DNA of 64,000 nt, taken from Oscillatoriales cyanobacterium (lineage in GTDB: Bacteria > Cyanobacteriota > Cyanobacteriia > Cyanobacteriales > Microcoleaceae). Under the pieces are notes generated by a model that worked only from the letters and a program-made list of their open reading frames with translations, was not told the DNA's origin and did no database searches. Position numbers and translations under genes: made by a program. Shown here in pieces: positions 8,747-18,307 of the stretch. The DNA lies in NCBI GenBank assembly GCA_004293365.1, contig RDYN01000022.1, positions 24,103 to 88,102 on the forward strand, in the 5' to 3' direction. How positions within the stretch are numbered: position 1 is the stretch's first letter; each line of letters opens with the position of its first letter.

Positions 8747-9409
8747 TCATGAGGCTTGAGATTGTTCGAGAAATTTTTGTCTCCTTGATGCGAAGGCCGC
8801 CAAATCTGCCTTGGTGAATTGGGTTTGTTGCCATGAGGGACGAGACATTAGTCGATCGCACCAAGCTTTAATTTTAGGATATCCGTCTATGGATACATCA
8901 ACCCAGGACAGCAAAGGCACGACGGTACCAGCAACGCAATCGGCTAAAGTTACATGATTGCTACCGAAGAAAGGGCGATCGTCCAACAAACCTTCAAAGA
9001 ATGTCAACACAGTATCGACTTTTTCCTTAGCCTTTGCGATTTCCTGCGCTTCGGGAATTCCCCAGCCCATTTTTTCACTGCTGAGGGGGTAAAGTGCCGG
9101 CCCAAGTTCATTAACCGTGACCAATTCTACCATTTTCACAACTGCCAAATCTTTCGCATCTTTCGGGAGCATTGCCGGTTCGGGATACTTCGCTTCTAGA
9201 TATTCAAGAATTGCCAGAGACTCGACGACAGTGAAACCATCATCGACCAAAACAGGGACGCGATGAAAAGGATTCATTGCCACAAATTCAGGCTCTAAAT
9301 GATCGCCGTCCAAGTAGATTGTTATTAATTCAAAGTCGAGGTTTTTTTCGATGAGGGCAACCCACACGCGGCTGGAGTTGGTGGAAATGGGAATATGGTA
9401 AAGTTTCAT
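8747..9409 (-). CDS. Glutathione S-transferase
   Basis: 220 residues. The N-terminal thioredoxin-like domain has the active-site region STNSSRVWVALIEK, the cis-Pro loop HRVPVLVDD and the glutathione-binding VESLAILEYLEAKYP. The C-terminal all-helical domain includes FGSNHVTLADCVAGTVVPLL, the conserved N-capping and hydrophobic-staple region. Predicted cytosolic glutathione-dependent conjugation or peroxide detoxification. Its stop overlaps an ATG that opens only a 27-codon frame downstream, which I do not call. Confidence 0.92.
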   Translation of the reverse strand: MKLYHIPISTNSSRVWVALIEKNLDFELITIYLDGDHLEPEFVAMNPFHRVPVLVDDGFTVVESLAILEYLEAKYPEPAMLPKDAKDLAVVKMVELVTVNELGPALYPLSSEKMGWGIPEAQEIAKAKEKVDTVLTFFEGLLDDRPFFGSNHVTLADCVAGTVVPLLSWVDVSIDGYPKIKAWCDRLMSRPSWQQTQFTKADLAAFASRRQKFLEQSQAS

Positions 9410-9646
9410 AAATTTTGTGCGTGGTTGTTGAGAGAGTCAGCTTTTGGGGGTTGAGTTGCCGATCGGGCTACTGAAAATATTTAGATTTTAGTCAATTTTA
9501 CACGCACAGGGGGCGATCGTACTTCTGGCACAATCGGACATCATTACCTGTAGTGCGATCGAGCTTGGATAGCATTTGATAACTTACGCTGCTAAACTGG
9601 TACAGCACACAGCGGTTGATCGCTTGTCAAGTTTCGAGGCTGTATT

Positions 9647-10123
9647 ATGACCGTTAACTACCGAGTTGCAGCGATCGCCGATATGACGCTTCTTTTAGAA
9701 CTTGTTAAAGAGTTTCATAAAAAAGAACAATTGGAATTCGACGAAAAAGTCGATCGTGATGTTTTAGCAAATCTTTTGGCTGATGCGTCTTTGGGAAAAG
9801 TGTGGCTGATTCAGCAAGAAGATGAGGCGATCGGCTATATTATTTTGACGCTGGGTTACAGTTTAGAATACCGAGGACGGGATGCCTTTATTGACGAGTT
9901 TTATATCCGACCCAACTATCGCGGACAAGGCATTGGAACTCAGACTTTAGCATTTGCAGAGGATACCTGCCGAGTTTTGGGAGTCCAAGCTCTTCATCTG
10001 GAAGTAGATTTTGAAAATCCCGATGCACAGCGTCTTTATCACAGAGTAGGTTATCAAAGTCATAACCGTTTTCTGATGACTAAAAATTTGGCAGTCTCTG
10101 AAGACAAGGATTTGGGCAATTAA
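9647..10123 (+). CDS. GNAT-family N-acetyltransferase
   Basis: 158 residues, compact single-domain GNAT. Motif A is IDEFYIRPNYRGQGIGTQTL (RGQGIG acetyl-CoA loop); motif B is LHLEVDFENPDAQRLYHRVG, containing the usual Asn and Tyr near the thiol. Substrate unknown. Not closely related to the GNAT at 7946-8584 beyond the fold motifs. Confidence 0.88.
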   Translation: MTVNYRVAAIADMTLLLELVKEFHKKEQLEFDEKVDRDVLANLLADASLGKVWLIQQEDEAIGYIILTLGYSLEYRGRDAFIDEFYIRPNYRGQGIGTQTLAFAEDTCRVLGVQALHLEVDFENPDAQRLYHRVGYQSHNRFLMTKNLAVSEDKDLGN

Positions 10124-10151
10124 GAATGTTCTCACACTCTTGATGGGCTGA

Positions 10152-10529
10152 TTATTGATTGATAGTGACTTCCTGGCGCACAGACGAGGTAATCGCCTCT
10201 ACTAGAAATAATCGCTCGCTAAGTGACAAATTAAGCGTTAATTTCATTAATTCTTGAAAAGATAATTCTTCTTTTGCATATTCGGAAGAATTATCATTCC
10301 GATCTGGCGAAAAAACCTCATCAGAACTTAAAGGCTTGACTGAAGTATTATGCTCTAAACTTTTCTTCATATCTGCGAGTAGAAGCTCTAAAAATTTAAT
10401 ATCGTTCCCTAGATCCGCAGCCTCATCCTCTTCTATATCTTCAATTACCTGCAAACGTTCTTGATAGGCATTGATTTGATGTTCGATCGCTTCTATAATA
10501 AACCTTAAATCTTTAAATGATAAATTCAT
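10152..10529 (-). CDS. Small helical protein, third gene of a toxin-antitoxin-like cluster
   Basis: 125 residues with no recognised family. The N-terminal 65 residues (FKDLRFIIEAIEHQINAYQE onward) look like a helical hairpin or coiled coil. The C-terminus has LSFQELMKLTLNLSLSERLF. It lies 5 bases downstream of the RelE-like gene on the same strand, so it is likely translated with it. It could be an accessory antitoxin or an unrelated small protein. Confidence 0.6.
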   Translation of the reverse strand: MNLSFKDLRFIIEAIEHQINAYQERLQVIEDIEEDEAADLGNDIKFLELLLADMKKSLEHNTSVKPLSSDEVFSPDRNDNSSEYAKEELSFQELMKLTLNLSLSERLFLVEAITSSVRQEVTINQ

Positions 10530-10534
10530 ATTGC

Positions 10535-11047
10535 TTAGCTGTCATTTGATTTATTTTCTCCAAGTTTATCCTCGACCGTTTCACCGTCTCCACTATCGGC
10601 TAAATTGTTACTTTCATCTGAAACTTCATAATTATCCATAATTTCAAGCAATAAATGCTTTAAATTCTTATCCGGTGGTCGTTTCTCAAATTCTGCGTGT
10701 GTGTAAATCCAAATTAACACAACTTCTTTTTTTGTAATATCTAACAAATATATAAGTCGCCCCTGTTCCGCAGATCCGCGAAGCTGAGGCATTTTAAACT
10801 CCAGCTTCCACAATTCCAATCCCTCACGGCTACTGCCTTTAGGCCATTGTTTAGGCCATTGTTCTAAATGTCCCAACGGTGGACGGGGACGGGGGTCAAC
10901 AGTCAAAATTCTAAGAAATTTTTGGATTAATTCGACAAATTTTACTAATCCTGTCTGATTTTTACGATAGCGATCGCGGATTAGTTTTTGCTGGGTTCTC
11001 TCAAAGTTCTTCGAGAGCTTGATTTGAAATTGCTCTGATCCGTTCAC
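10535..11047 (-). CDS. RelE/HigB-like protein (putative toxin)
   Basis: 170 residues. The centre (ELWKLEFKMPQLRGSAEQGR, then LIYLLDITKKEVVLIWIYTHAEFEKRP) has the beta-sheet pattern and basic strand of RelE-superfamily mRNA interferases. The N-terminus is rich in Lys/Arg and the C-terminal 35 residues are an acidic, disordered tail that is unusual for toxins. It overlaps the upstream gene by 47 bases and is followed closely by another small gene. Toxin function is inference from fold-like pattern and arrangement. Confidence 0.6.
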   Translation of the reverse strand: MNGSEQFQIKLSKNFERTQQKLIRDRYRKNQTGLVKFVELIQKFLRILTVDPRPRPPLGHLEQWPKQWPKGSSREGLELWKLEFKMPQLRGSAEQGRLIYLLDITKKEVVLIWIYTHAEFEKRPPDKNLKHLLLEIMDNYEVSDESNNLADSGDGETVEDKLGENKSNDS

Positions 11048-11495
11048 AGGCCTCCTCCGCCGTCATCGCCGAGCTAGTTTCCCACTCTGTAAAAGTCTCT
11101 TCCAGGGCTTCAGATAGTGCTTTTTCATAAGCCATATCTTCCCGTTCAATCCCACTTAAAATTGCATTAAGAAGACGTTGAAATGCTCCAGCATAAGCTA
11201 TAAAAGCATCTTGCTCACCTTTGATTGCAATTGAAAACAAAGAAAAAGCCAAATAAAAACGTCTTAAAAACTTAATAAAAACTCCCTTAATTCCTTGAGG
11301 GGGTTCAATTAAGGCATAGGCAAAAATTTTGAGTAATTCTCGTGTTTCAGAGGGAATCTGTTCCCAACGAGCGTCAATGATTACAGCTAAATTGTTTGCT
11401 TTTTGAGCCAGTTCCCAAAACTTTGAAGCGCTGGACGTGCGCGGCTGAAATATCTGCCGAATTTCGCTGGGGCTAATTGTAATAGTGGCTGACAT
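11001..11495 (-). CDS. Unknown helical protein upstream of a RelE-like gene
   Basis: I place the start at the ATG at 11495 (MSATITISPSEIRQIF) because AAGAGG lies 8 bases upstream; a GTG at 11537 is also in frame. About 164 residues, mostly helical, including a hydrophobic patch FLRRFYLAFSLFSIAIKG. No family recognised. It leads a three-gene run whose members overlap or nearly touch, so it may be the antitoxin-equivalent partner of the RelE-like protein. Confidence 0.55.
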   Translation of the reverse strand: MSATITISPSEIRQIFQPRTSSASKFWELAQKANNLAVIIDARWEQIPSETRELLKIFAYALIEPPQGIKGVFIKFLRRFYLAFSLFSIAIKGEQDAFIAYAGAFQRLLNAILSGIEREDMAYEKALSEALEETFTEWETSSAMTAEEACERIRAISNQALEEL

Positions 11496-11604
11496 TGGCC
11501 TGACCTCTTGCGATGCGATCGCTTTACTGATACTCACTCATTCTTAGTATATCAGTCAGGCCCTAAAAAAAATTAGCTGTCATTACCAGTAGACACGTCA
11601 TACG

Positions 11605-11632
11605 AAAAAGGCGGGCCCGAAAGCCCGCCCCA
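11605..11632 (-). terminator. Rho-independent terminator of the groESL operon
   Basis: GGCGGGC / GCCCGCC stem with a 6-base loop, followed on the minus strand by TTTTT. It sits 14 bases past the groEL stop. Confidence 0.85.
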
Positions 11633-11645
11633 TCAAACTATCGAC

Positions 11646-13298
<1,653 letters not shown>

Positions 13299-13326
13299 TT
13301 AGAGGGTTTGAGATTTTTGATTGGGT

Positions 13327-13455
13327 GTGTCATTAGTTGTTGGGCGGTGTTCGCTTTAAACTGATGACTGATGACTGATGACTTTAATCATTTGTCCTGT
13401 GTCATTAGTTGTTGGGCGGTGTTCGCTTTAAACTAATGACTGATGACTGATGACT
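13327..13455. repeat. Two tandem 72-bp-period repeats between groES and groEL
   Basis: A block starting GTGTCATTAGTTGTTGGGCG and running into TGATGAC heptamers occurs at 13327-13383 and again at 13399-13455, nearly identical. It fills the groES-groEL intergenic gap and must be transcribed in the groESL mRNA. Confidence 0.85.
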
Positions 13456-13464
13456 GATGATTAA

Positions 13465-13776
13465 TTAGTTAACGATCGCCAAAATGTCTTTTTCGGCAAG
13501 CAAGACGTATTCGTCGGTGCCGAGTTTGATGTCGGTGCCGGCGTACTTCGAGTAGAGAACTTTGTCGCCGACTTTGACTTCCATTTCCACGCGCTGACCA
13601 TCGTCGTTGCGCTTGCCGGGGCCCACGGCCGCGACTTCGCCTACTTGGGGCTTTTCCTTAGCTGTGTCGGGTAGAAGGATGCCGCCGGCGGTTTTTTCTT
13701 CGCTAGCGCTTACTTTCACGAACACGCGCTCGCCTAACGGTTTAACGGTAGAAACACTCAGTGATACTGCTGCCAT
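13465..13776 (-). CDS. groS: Co-chaperonin GroES
   Basis: 103 residues, full length. Contains [20 protein letters not shown] (mobile loop region), [20 protein letters not shown], and the roof-loop region [20 protein letters not shown]. Forms the heptameric lid of GroEL. First gene of the groESL operon, with the CIRCE operator 87 bases upstream. The 178-base gap to groEL is longer than usual because of the inserted tandem repeat. Confidence 0.98.
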   Translation of the reverse strand: MAAVSLSVSTVKPLGERVFVKVSASEEKTAGGILLPDTAKEKPQVGEVAAVGPGKRNDDGQRVEMEVKVGDKVLYSKYAGTDIKLGTDEYVLLAEKDILAIVN

Positions 13777-13862
13777 AAATAAATCTCCAGATTACAGTTC
13801 CTAGTCATTGGGCCGTCTGCGGTCGCTATGAAAGCAACAGCCGACTGCTGATAACTGACATA

Positions 13863-13889
13863 TTAGCACTCTCGACTCCTGAGTGCTAA
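13863..13889 (-). promoter_or_regulatory. CIRCE operator upstream of groES
   Basis: TTAGCACTC, nine bases, GAGTGCTAA: an exact match to the CIRCE consensus inverted repeat bound by the heat-shock repressor HrcA. Placed 87 bases before the groES start. Confidence 0.96.
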
Positions 13890-14043
13890 TTTAGCTTCCT
13901 TCAGGGGCGATCGCAACTTATGTGTCTGTACGGGTTCCCGAACCGATGATGAGTGGGGGAGTGGGGAGAGAGTGGGGGAGGGGGGAGTGGAGGATGGGGC
14001 TCGTGGTGATGACGAGCGATCGCCAAACAATTACTGTTGACGA

Positions 14044-14481
14044 ATGAATAAGATGTCGGAAAATAACAACGATGAATCTTGCAGCCAAGGCTTGAGCGCT
14101 TGCGTCCAAAGCCTGGGAATAGAGCGAATTGAACGGCATATTTTTATGTGTGCCGACCAAACCGTGCCCAAGTGTTGCGATCGAGAAAGCAGTCTGGTGG
14201 CTTGGAATTACTTAAAAAAACGCTTGCAAGAATTGGGGTTGGACAAGCCAAAAGCCGATCGGCCGAACTGCATTTTTCGGACTAAAGCTAACTGCCTGCG
14301 AGTGTGCGCGTCTGGCCCGATTATGGTAGTGTATCCAGACGGAGTGTGGTATCGCGATGTTACTCCCCCCGTCATCGAGAGAATTATTCAAGAACATCTG
14401 ATCGGCTCACAGGTGGTTGAAGAATACGCTTTTTTAACTCATCCTTTGCCAAAGCCTGCTGAGGCGAAAGCAAATATTTAA
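14044..14481 (+). CDS. Thioredoxin-like [2Fe-2S] ferredoxin-domain protein
   Basis: 145 residues. Four conserved cysteines are arranged as in thioredoxin-like 2Fe-2S ferredoxins: the first near IFMCADQ, then CC in VPKCC, then CLRVC before ASGP. The pattern C-x(n)-C, then CxxxC followed by GP is the family signature. These soluble proteins carry one electron; partners are unknown. The N-terminal 25 residues are a Ser/Asn-rich extension. A start at MSENNN (14053) is also possible. Confidence 0.88.
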   Translation: MNKMSENNNDESCSQGLSACVQSLGIERIERHIFMCADQTVPKCCDRESSLVAWNYLKKRLQELGLDKPKADRPNCIFRTKANCLRVCASGPIMVVYPDGVWYRDVTPPVIERIIQEHLIGSQVVEEYAFLTHPLPKPAEAKANI

Positions 14482-15134
14482 CTATAGCGCTGTGAAAAGG
14501 TACAGCTTGATAAGTAAGGTGTTAGGTTTAAGGTTATGAACTCGAAAGCGTGAGGGTGTTGGACGATCGCACCTGGGTCGCGATCGAAAAACTGTAGTTT
14601 CCCGTGTGTCTTTGGTAGTCTTGCTTGTCGCTGTGTGTTTTTTTAGGAGGTGTATCGAAGCAGTTCGATCGCGCGATCGGCTCCAAGTTTGCCGAAAACT
14701 TTCTCAGTAGCAGACATCCGGCAGTTTGCCAAACTACACTAGAAATAGTTAAATACGTAAGTAGGGAGCCTGCTTAAATTTCTCTATATCAGAAGTATCA
14801 TTTAAAACCGGGGCATCAACTTGCAATTGAACCGATCGAGATTAAATATTTAACTTGGGCTCGGGAGCGTGAGTCTTCCATCAATCAAAGCCGCTCGTGA
14901 CGACGGGCGATCGTCCATTACAGGTTTTGGCTCCGTTCCACGTCGCAAGACATTGACAAACGGGCATCGAACACTGGGAGAGGAAGCGGTAATACCCGCC
15001 CCGCTTTCCCCTCACCGCCATCCCTTTACCCCATCGCCGTCCTCAACCCCCAACCAACGGGGCTGGTACGGGACAGACGGAAAAAACAAGAGTGAAAACA
15101 AGGAATTGTGCGGGATACTCTAGCGGGAAGAAAC
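14482..15134. other. 653-bp intergenic region
   Basis: No gene supported. It holds several GATCG-rich HIP-like words and a conserved-looking AT-rich stretch around 14740-14860 that may contain the promoter of the downstream regulator. No RNA family recognised. Confidence 0.4.
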
Positions 15135-15782
15135 ATGAAGGACAATAATTCAGGAGAGCAAAAACGGTTGATGCTGGTTGACGATGACCCGAACTTGATC
15201 TTGCTAGTCAAGGATTACTTAGAGTTTCGGGGCTACAACGTCATCACAGCAGAAAACGGCAGACACGCTCTAGAAAAACTCGAACAAGAAGTCCCCGATT
15301 TAATCATCTGCGATGTGATGATGCCAGAAATGGATGGGTACACTTTAGTCAAACACATCAGGGAAGACCCTCGCACGAACTGGATTCCGGTTCTTTTCTT
15401 ATCCGCAAAAGGTCAAAGTTCCGATCGAGTAAAAGGCTTGAGCACTGGGGCTGATGTTTATATAGTCAAGCCTTTTGAACCCGAAGAACTGGTAGCCCAA
15501 GTAGAATCTTCTCTAAAAGCAGCATCCCGCTTGATTCGCCACTCAAATCCAGGTATTGAGAGCGGCCCCAAAATTAAGGCGCGCCGCAATGTCGAATTGA
15601 CTCCCACTGAGTTAAAGGTGGTACAGTTGCTAGCGCAGGGCATGGCAAACCGCCAGATCGCAGACGTGATGAATGTCAGCCAGCGCACTATAGAGAGCCA
15701 CGTCAGCAATATGCTGGGCAAAACAGGTCTGCACAACCGGACAGAGCTAGCTCGCTGGGCCCTTGAAAGCAAAAAGGCTTGA
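15135..15782 (+). CDS. NarL/LuxR-family response regulator
   Basis: I choose the ATG at 15135 (MKDNNSGEQKRLMLVDDDPN), preceded by GGGAAG, over a GTG at 15108. The receiver domain (about 10-125) has the acidic pocket DDD, phosphoacceptor Asp in IICDVMMPEMDGYT, and Lys in YIVKPFEPEEL. A LuxR-type helix-turn-helix sits at about 155-215 (LTPTELKVVQLLAQGMANRQ, then SQRTIESHVSNMLGKTGLHN). It resembles the cyanobacterial/plastid Ycf29-type regulators. A DNA-binding transcription factor with an unknown partner kinase; no kinase is adjacent. Confidence 0.92.
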   Translation: MKDNNSGEQKRLMLVDDDPNLILLVKDYLEFRGYNVITAENGRHALEKLEQEVPDLIICDVMMPEMDGYTLVKHIREDPRTNWIPVLFLSAKGQSSDRVKGLSTGADVYIVKPFEPEELVAQVESSLKAASRLIRHSNPGIESGPKIKARRNVELTPTELKVVQLLAQGMANRQIADVMNVSQRTIESHVSNMLGKTGLHNRTELARWALESKKA

Positions 15783-16115
15783 GTTTAGGCTCTCTGCTAT
15801 AAAATCAGGGGAGCAAAAAATACTGCAATGCAATTCGGTATGCCTGCAGGGCGGTAGGGTGGTTGGCGCGGTAGTTTCGATCCCCATTAACCTTGACACC
15901 GCAGCCTCTACTGAGTTACTGGGCGTCTGGTTTTTGAGGGTTGGTCGATCGAATGCAAGCACCCCTAAAAGAGCCCTCTGGCGGTAGAGCCGAAAATATG
16001 AAATACTGGGGGGATGGAGTTTTCTGAAGTTTAATCTATTGCCTCAGTTAGCTCCCTATTGCTAAAATGTGATATTTAGATTAACTTCTTTCTACAATTA
16101 TTAGGTCTAAGTTCT
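15783..16115. other. 333-bp intergenic region
   Basis: No gene supported. An A/T-rich stretch at about 16060-16115 probably carries the promoter of the downstream NYN gene. Confidence 0.4.
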
Positions 16116-16637
16116 ATGACAAACTTAATGAACCGCCTTTCTATTTTTGTGGACGGGAACAATATGTTCTACGCTCAACAAAAGAACGGCTGGTTTTTTG
16201 ATCCGCGCAGGGTGCTCGAATATTTCAAAACTTCGCAGCCAAATGTCATCTTGATCAATGCTTTCTGGTATACGGGTTTGAAAGACCCCCAAGATCAAAG
16301 GGGATTTCGAGATGCTTTGATCAGTCTGGGTTACACGGTTCGCACTAAGATTCTTAAGGAATATTACGATGATGCTTCGGGCAGATATTCTCAAAAGGCT
16401 AATTTAGACATAGAAATTGTGGTTGATATGTTTAATACGGTGGATCAGTACGACCAAGTTGTGCTATTTAGCGGAGATGGGGATTTTGAGAGGGCTATAG
16501 AGCTACTGCGATCGAAAAATACTCACATTACTGTGGTATCCACCGAAGGAATGATTGCTAGAGAATTGCGAAATGCTACAGATAGGTATATAGACCTAAA
16601 TGAAATTCGGGAACATATCGAGAAAATGGATTATTAG
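16116..16637 (+). CDS. LabA-like NYN-domain protein
   Basis: 173 residues, one NYN (PIN-like) domain. Conserved acidic residues are visible in IFVDGNNMFYAQ (first Asp), KANLDIEIVVDMF (middle Asp) and VVLFSGDGDFERAIELLRSK (SGDGDF), ending in TVVSTEGMIARELRNATDRY. NYN proteins are metal-dependent RNases in many lineages, and LabA-type members modulate circadian output in cyanobacteria. Which role applies here is unknown. Stand-alone gene whose 3' end runs directly into heptamer repeats. Confidence 0.9.
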   Translation: MTNLMNRLSIFVDGNNMFYAQQKNGWFFDPRRVLEYFKTSQPNVILINAFWYTGLKDPQDQRGFRDALISLGYTVRTKILKEYYDDASGRYSQKANLDIEIVVDMFNTVDQYDQVVLFSGDGDFERAIELLRSKNTHITVVSTEGMIARELRNATDRYIDLNEIREHIEKMDY

Positions 16638-16764
16638 TCAGTAGTCAGTAGTCATTAGTTATTAGTCATTAGTCATTAGTCAGTAGTCAGCAGTCATTAG
16701 TTATGGGTTATGGTTATGGGTTATGGGTTATGGGTTATGGTTATGGGTTATGGGTTATGGGCGC
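16634..16764. repeat. Heptanucleotide repeats (TTAGTCA and GGGTTAT words)
   Basis: A run of TTAGTCA/CAGTAGT heptamers to about 16700 changes directly into GGTTATG heptamers to about 16760. Typical of cyanobacterial short tandemly repeated repetitive (STRR) sequences. The NYN gene stop lies at its left edge. Confidence 0.85.
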
Positions 16765-16878
16765 GAAACACAAGACTGGTGCTCCCGCCCAAAAAAGGAT
16801 ACTTGTTTTCTGCAGGACTGTCGCGAGCTGCCAAAAATTTTAGACTAAGAGCTAGTACCTAGGTAGCGAATAGATAGA

Positions 16879-18160
16879 CAAAATAGTACAGTAATAGACA
16901 AATCTACGATCTACTATTTTGTTCAAACCCTGCGCGATTAGCATTAACAGCTTGGATTGTCAGCAAAGATACTGCTTAGGGGCGAAATATCAACTTCGGA
17001 GGTCGAGCAATGCTTTTATCCATCAAAACAAAGTTAAAGCTAAACAAAAGTCAAGTAACAATGATGAGCAAACACGCTGGCATAGCGAGGTTTACTTATA
17101 ATTGGGGACTGGCTACTTGGAGCAACCTTTATAAAGATGGATTAAAGCCAAACAAATACCTGCTCAAGAAATTCTTCAACAATCATGTAAAACCTGAATT
17201 CACGTGGATAAAGGAGGTGGGAATCTGCCAAAAAATAACTCAATACGCCTTTGACAATCTTGGAGATTCGTTCTCTAAATTTTTCTCAAAAAAAGGTGGA
17301 TTTCCCAGATTCAAAAAGAAGGGACATCATGATTATTTCACTATTGATGCTGGCGGTAAGCCTATCCCTGTGGGCGGTACGTCTATAAAGCTGCCGACAA
17401 TCGGCTGGGTAAAAACCCACGAAGGACTACCTCACACAACTTGCAAATCAATTACCATTTCGCGCACTGCCGATAGTTGGTTTATCGCTTTTACTTACGA
17501 GCAAAGCCACGAACCAACGGTCAAAAGTCATGACGTTGTAGGAGTTGATTTGGGAGTAAAAGAGTTGGCTACACTTTCAACTGGTGTAGTATTTCCGAAC
17601 CCAAAGCACTATAAAGCACATCTGGTAAAACTCAAGAGATTATCAAGAGGTCTTGCCAGAAAGGTAAAAGGTTCTGGAAATAGATACAAAGCTAAAGTCC
17701 AGTTAGCGAAACACCATGCAAAAATAGCAAACAAGAGAAAAAACACTCTGCATCAAATCACTACTTACTTATGCAAAAACCACGCAACAATAGTAGTAGA
17801 AGACTTGAATGTTGGTGGAATGTTAAAGAATCACAAGCTAGCCCAGGTAATAGCTGATTGTGGTTTTCATGAATTCAATCGTCAACTAGAATACAAGGCT
17901 AAAAAGTTTGGTTGTGAAGTGATTGTTGCAGATCGCTGGTTTCCATCAAGCAAAACTTGTTCAAATTGTGGGCATATTCAAGATATGCCACTAAAAGAAA
18001 GGACTTACAACTGTGAAAATTGTGGTCATTCGATGGACAGGGATTTAAATGCAGCGATAAATTTATCACGGTTGGCTAAACCGTGAAAGCTTACCGAGGG
18101 ATAGCAGCTCCCATGCTCCCGATGAAGTAAGAAGCAAATGTATAGACTTGTCTAGTATTT
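16879..18160 (+). mobile_element. IS200/IS605-family element carrying only tnpB
   Basis: Contains a full tnpB but no Y1 tnpA, so it is non-autonomous. A candidate left-end hairpin has perfect 10-base arms (CAAAATAGTA at 16879 and its complement at 16912-16921). Candidate right-end structures follow the gene: GGGA..TCCC near 18103 and TAGAC-TT-GTCTA near 18143. The exact ends are not determined. Confidence 0.6.
17010..18086 (+). CDS. tnpB: TnpB, RNA-guided RuvC-like nuclease of IS605-type element
   Basis: 358 residues. GGAGGT upstream supports the ATG at 17010. RuvC catalytic residues are D180 (VVGVDLGVKEL), E264 (VVEDLNVGGM) and D343/D345 in SMDRDLNAAINL. A zinc ribbon is formed by C317, C320, C335 and C338. 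The N-terminal helix-turn-helix/wedge start (KTKLKLNKSQ) and FPRFKKKG are present. TnpB proteins are guided by an omegaRNA transcribed from the element's 3' end and favour transposon retention. All key residues are intact, so it may be active. No tnpA is nearby. Confidence 0.93.
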   Translation: MLLSIKTKLKLNKSQVTMMSKHAGIARFTYNWGLATWSNLYKDGLKPNKYLLKKFFNNHVKPEFTWIKEVGICQKITQYAFDNLGDSFSKFFSKKGGFPRFKKKGHHDYFTIDAGGKPIPVGGTSIKLPTIGWVKTHEGLPHTTCKSITISRTADSWFIAFTYEQSHEPTVKSHDVVGVDLGVKELATLSTGVVFPNPKHYKAHLVKLKRLSRGLARKVKGSGNRYKAKVQLAKHHAKIANKRKNTLHQITTYLCKNHATIVVEDLNVGGMLKNHKLAQVIADCGFHEFNRQLEYKAKKFGCEVIVADRWFPSSKTCSNCGHIQDMPLKERTYNCENCGHSMDRDLNAAINLSRLAKP

Positions 18161-18172
18161 GTGTAGCAGTTT

Positions 18173-18212
18173 AAGCTCCCAGATTCTGTGCGCTGCAAGT
18201 AAATCTAAAATT
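18173..18212. repeat. Interspersed repeat with AAATCTA tail, copy 2
   Basis: Same unit as 1942-1984 (AAGCTCCCAGATTCTGTGCG and onward). It lies just beyond the probable right end of the TnpB element. Confidence 0.7.
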
Positions 18213-18307
18213 CTTCAAGTCTTTAATCTAAAATCGATCGACTGACTGGGGTTCGCGTGCCCAGAAAAACGGACAAGTAAAAATCAGGAAAATACTTTTG
18301 TAGAGCT

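Noticed and set aside
8667..8750. 27-codon frame overlapping the end of the glutathione S-transferase gene
   Set aside because: Too short and unsupported, although its ATG overlaps the GST stop.
14869..15123. 84-codon frame before the response regulator
   Set aside because: Low-complexity Pro/Ser frame with no ribosome-binding site in a GC-rich intergenic region.
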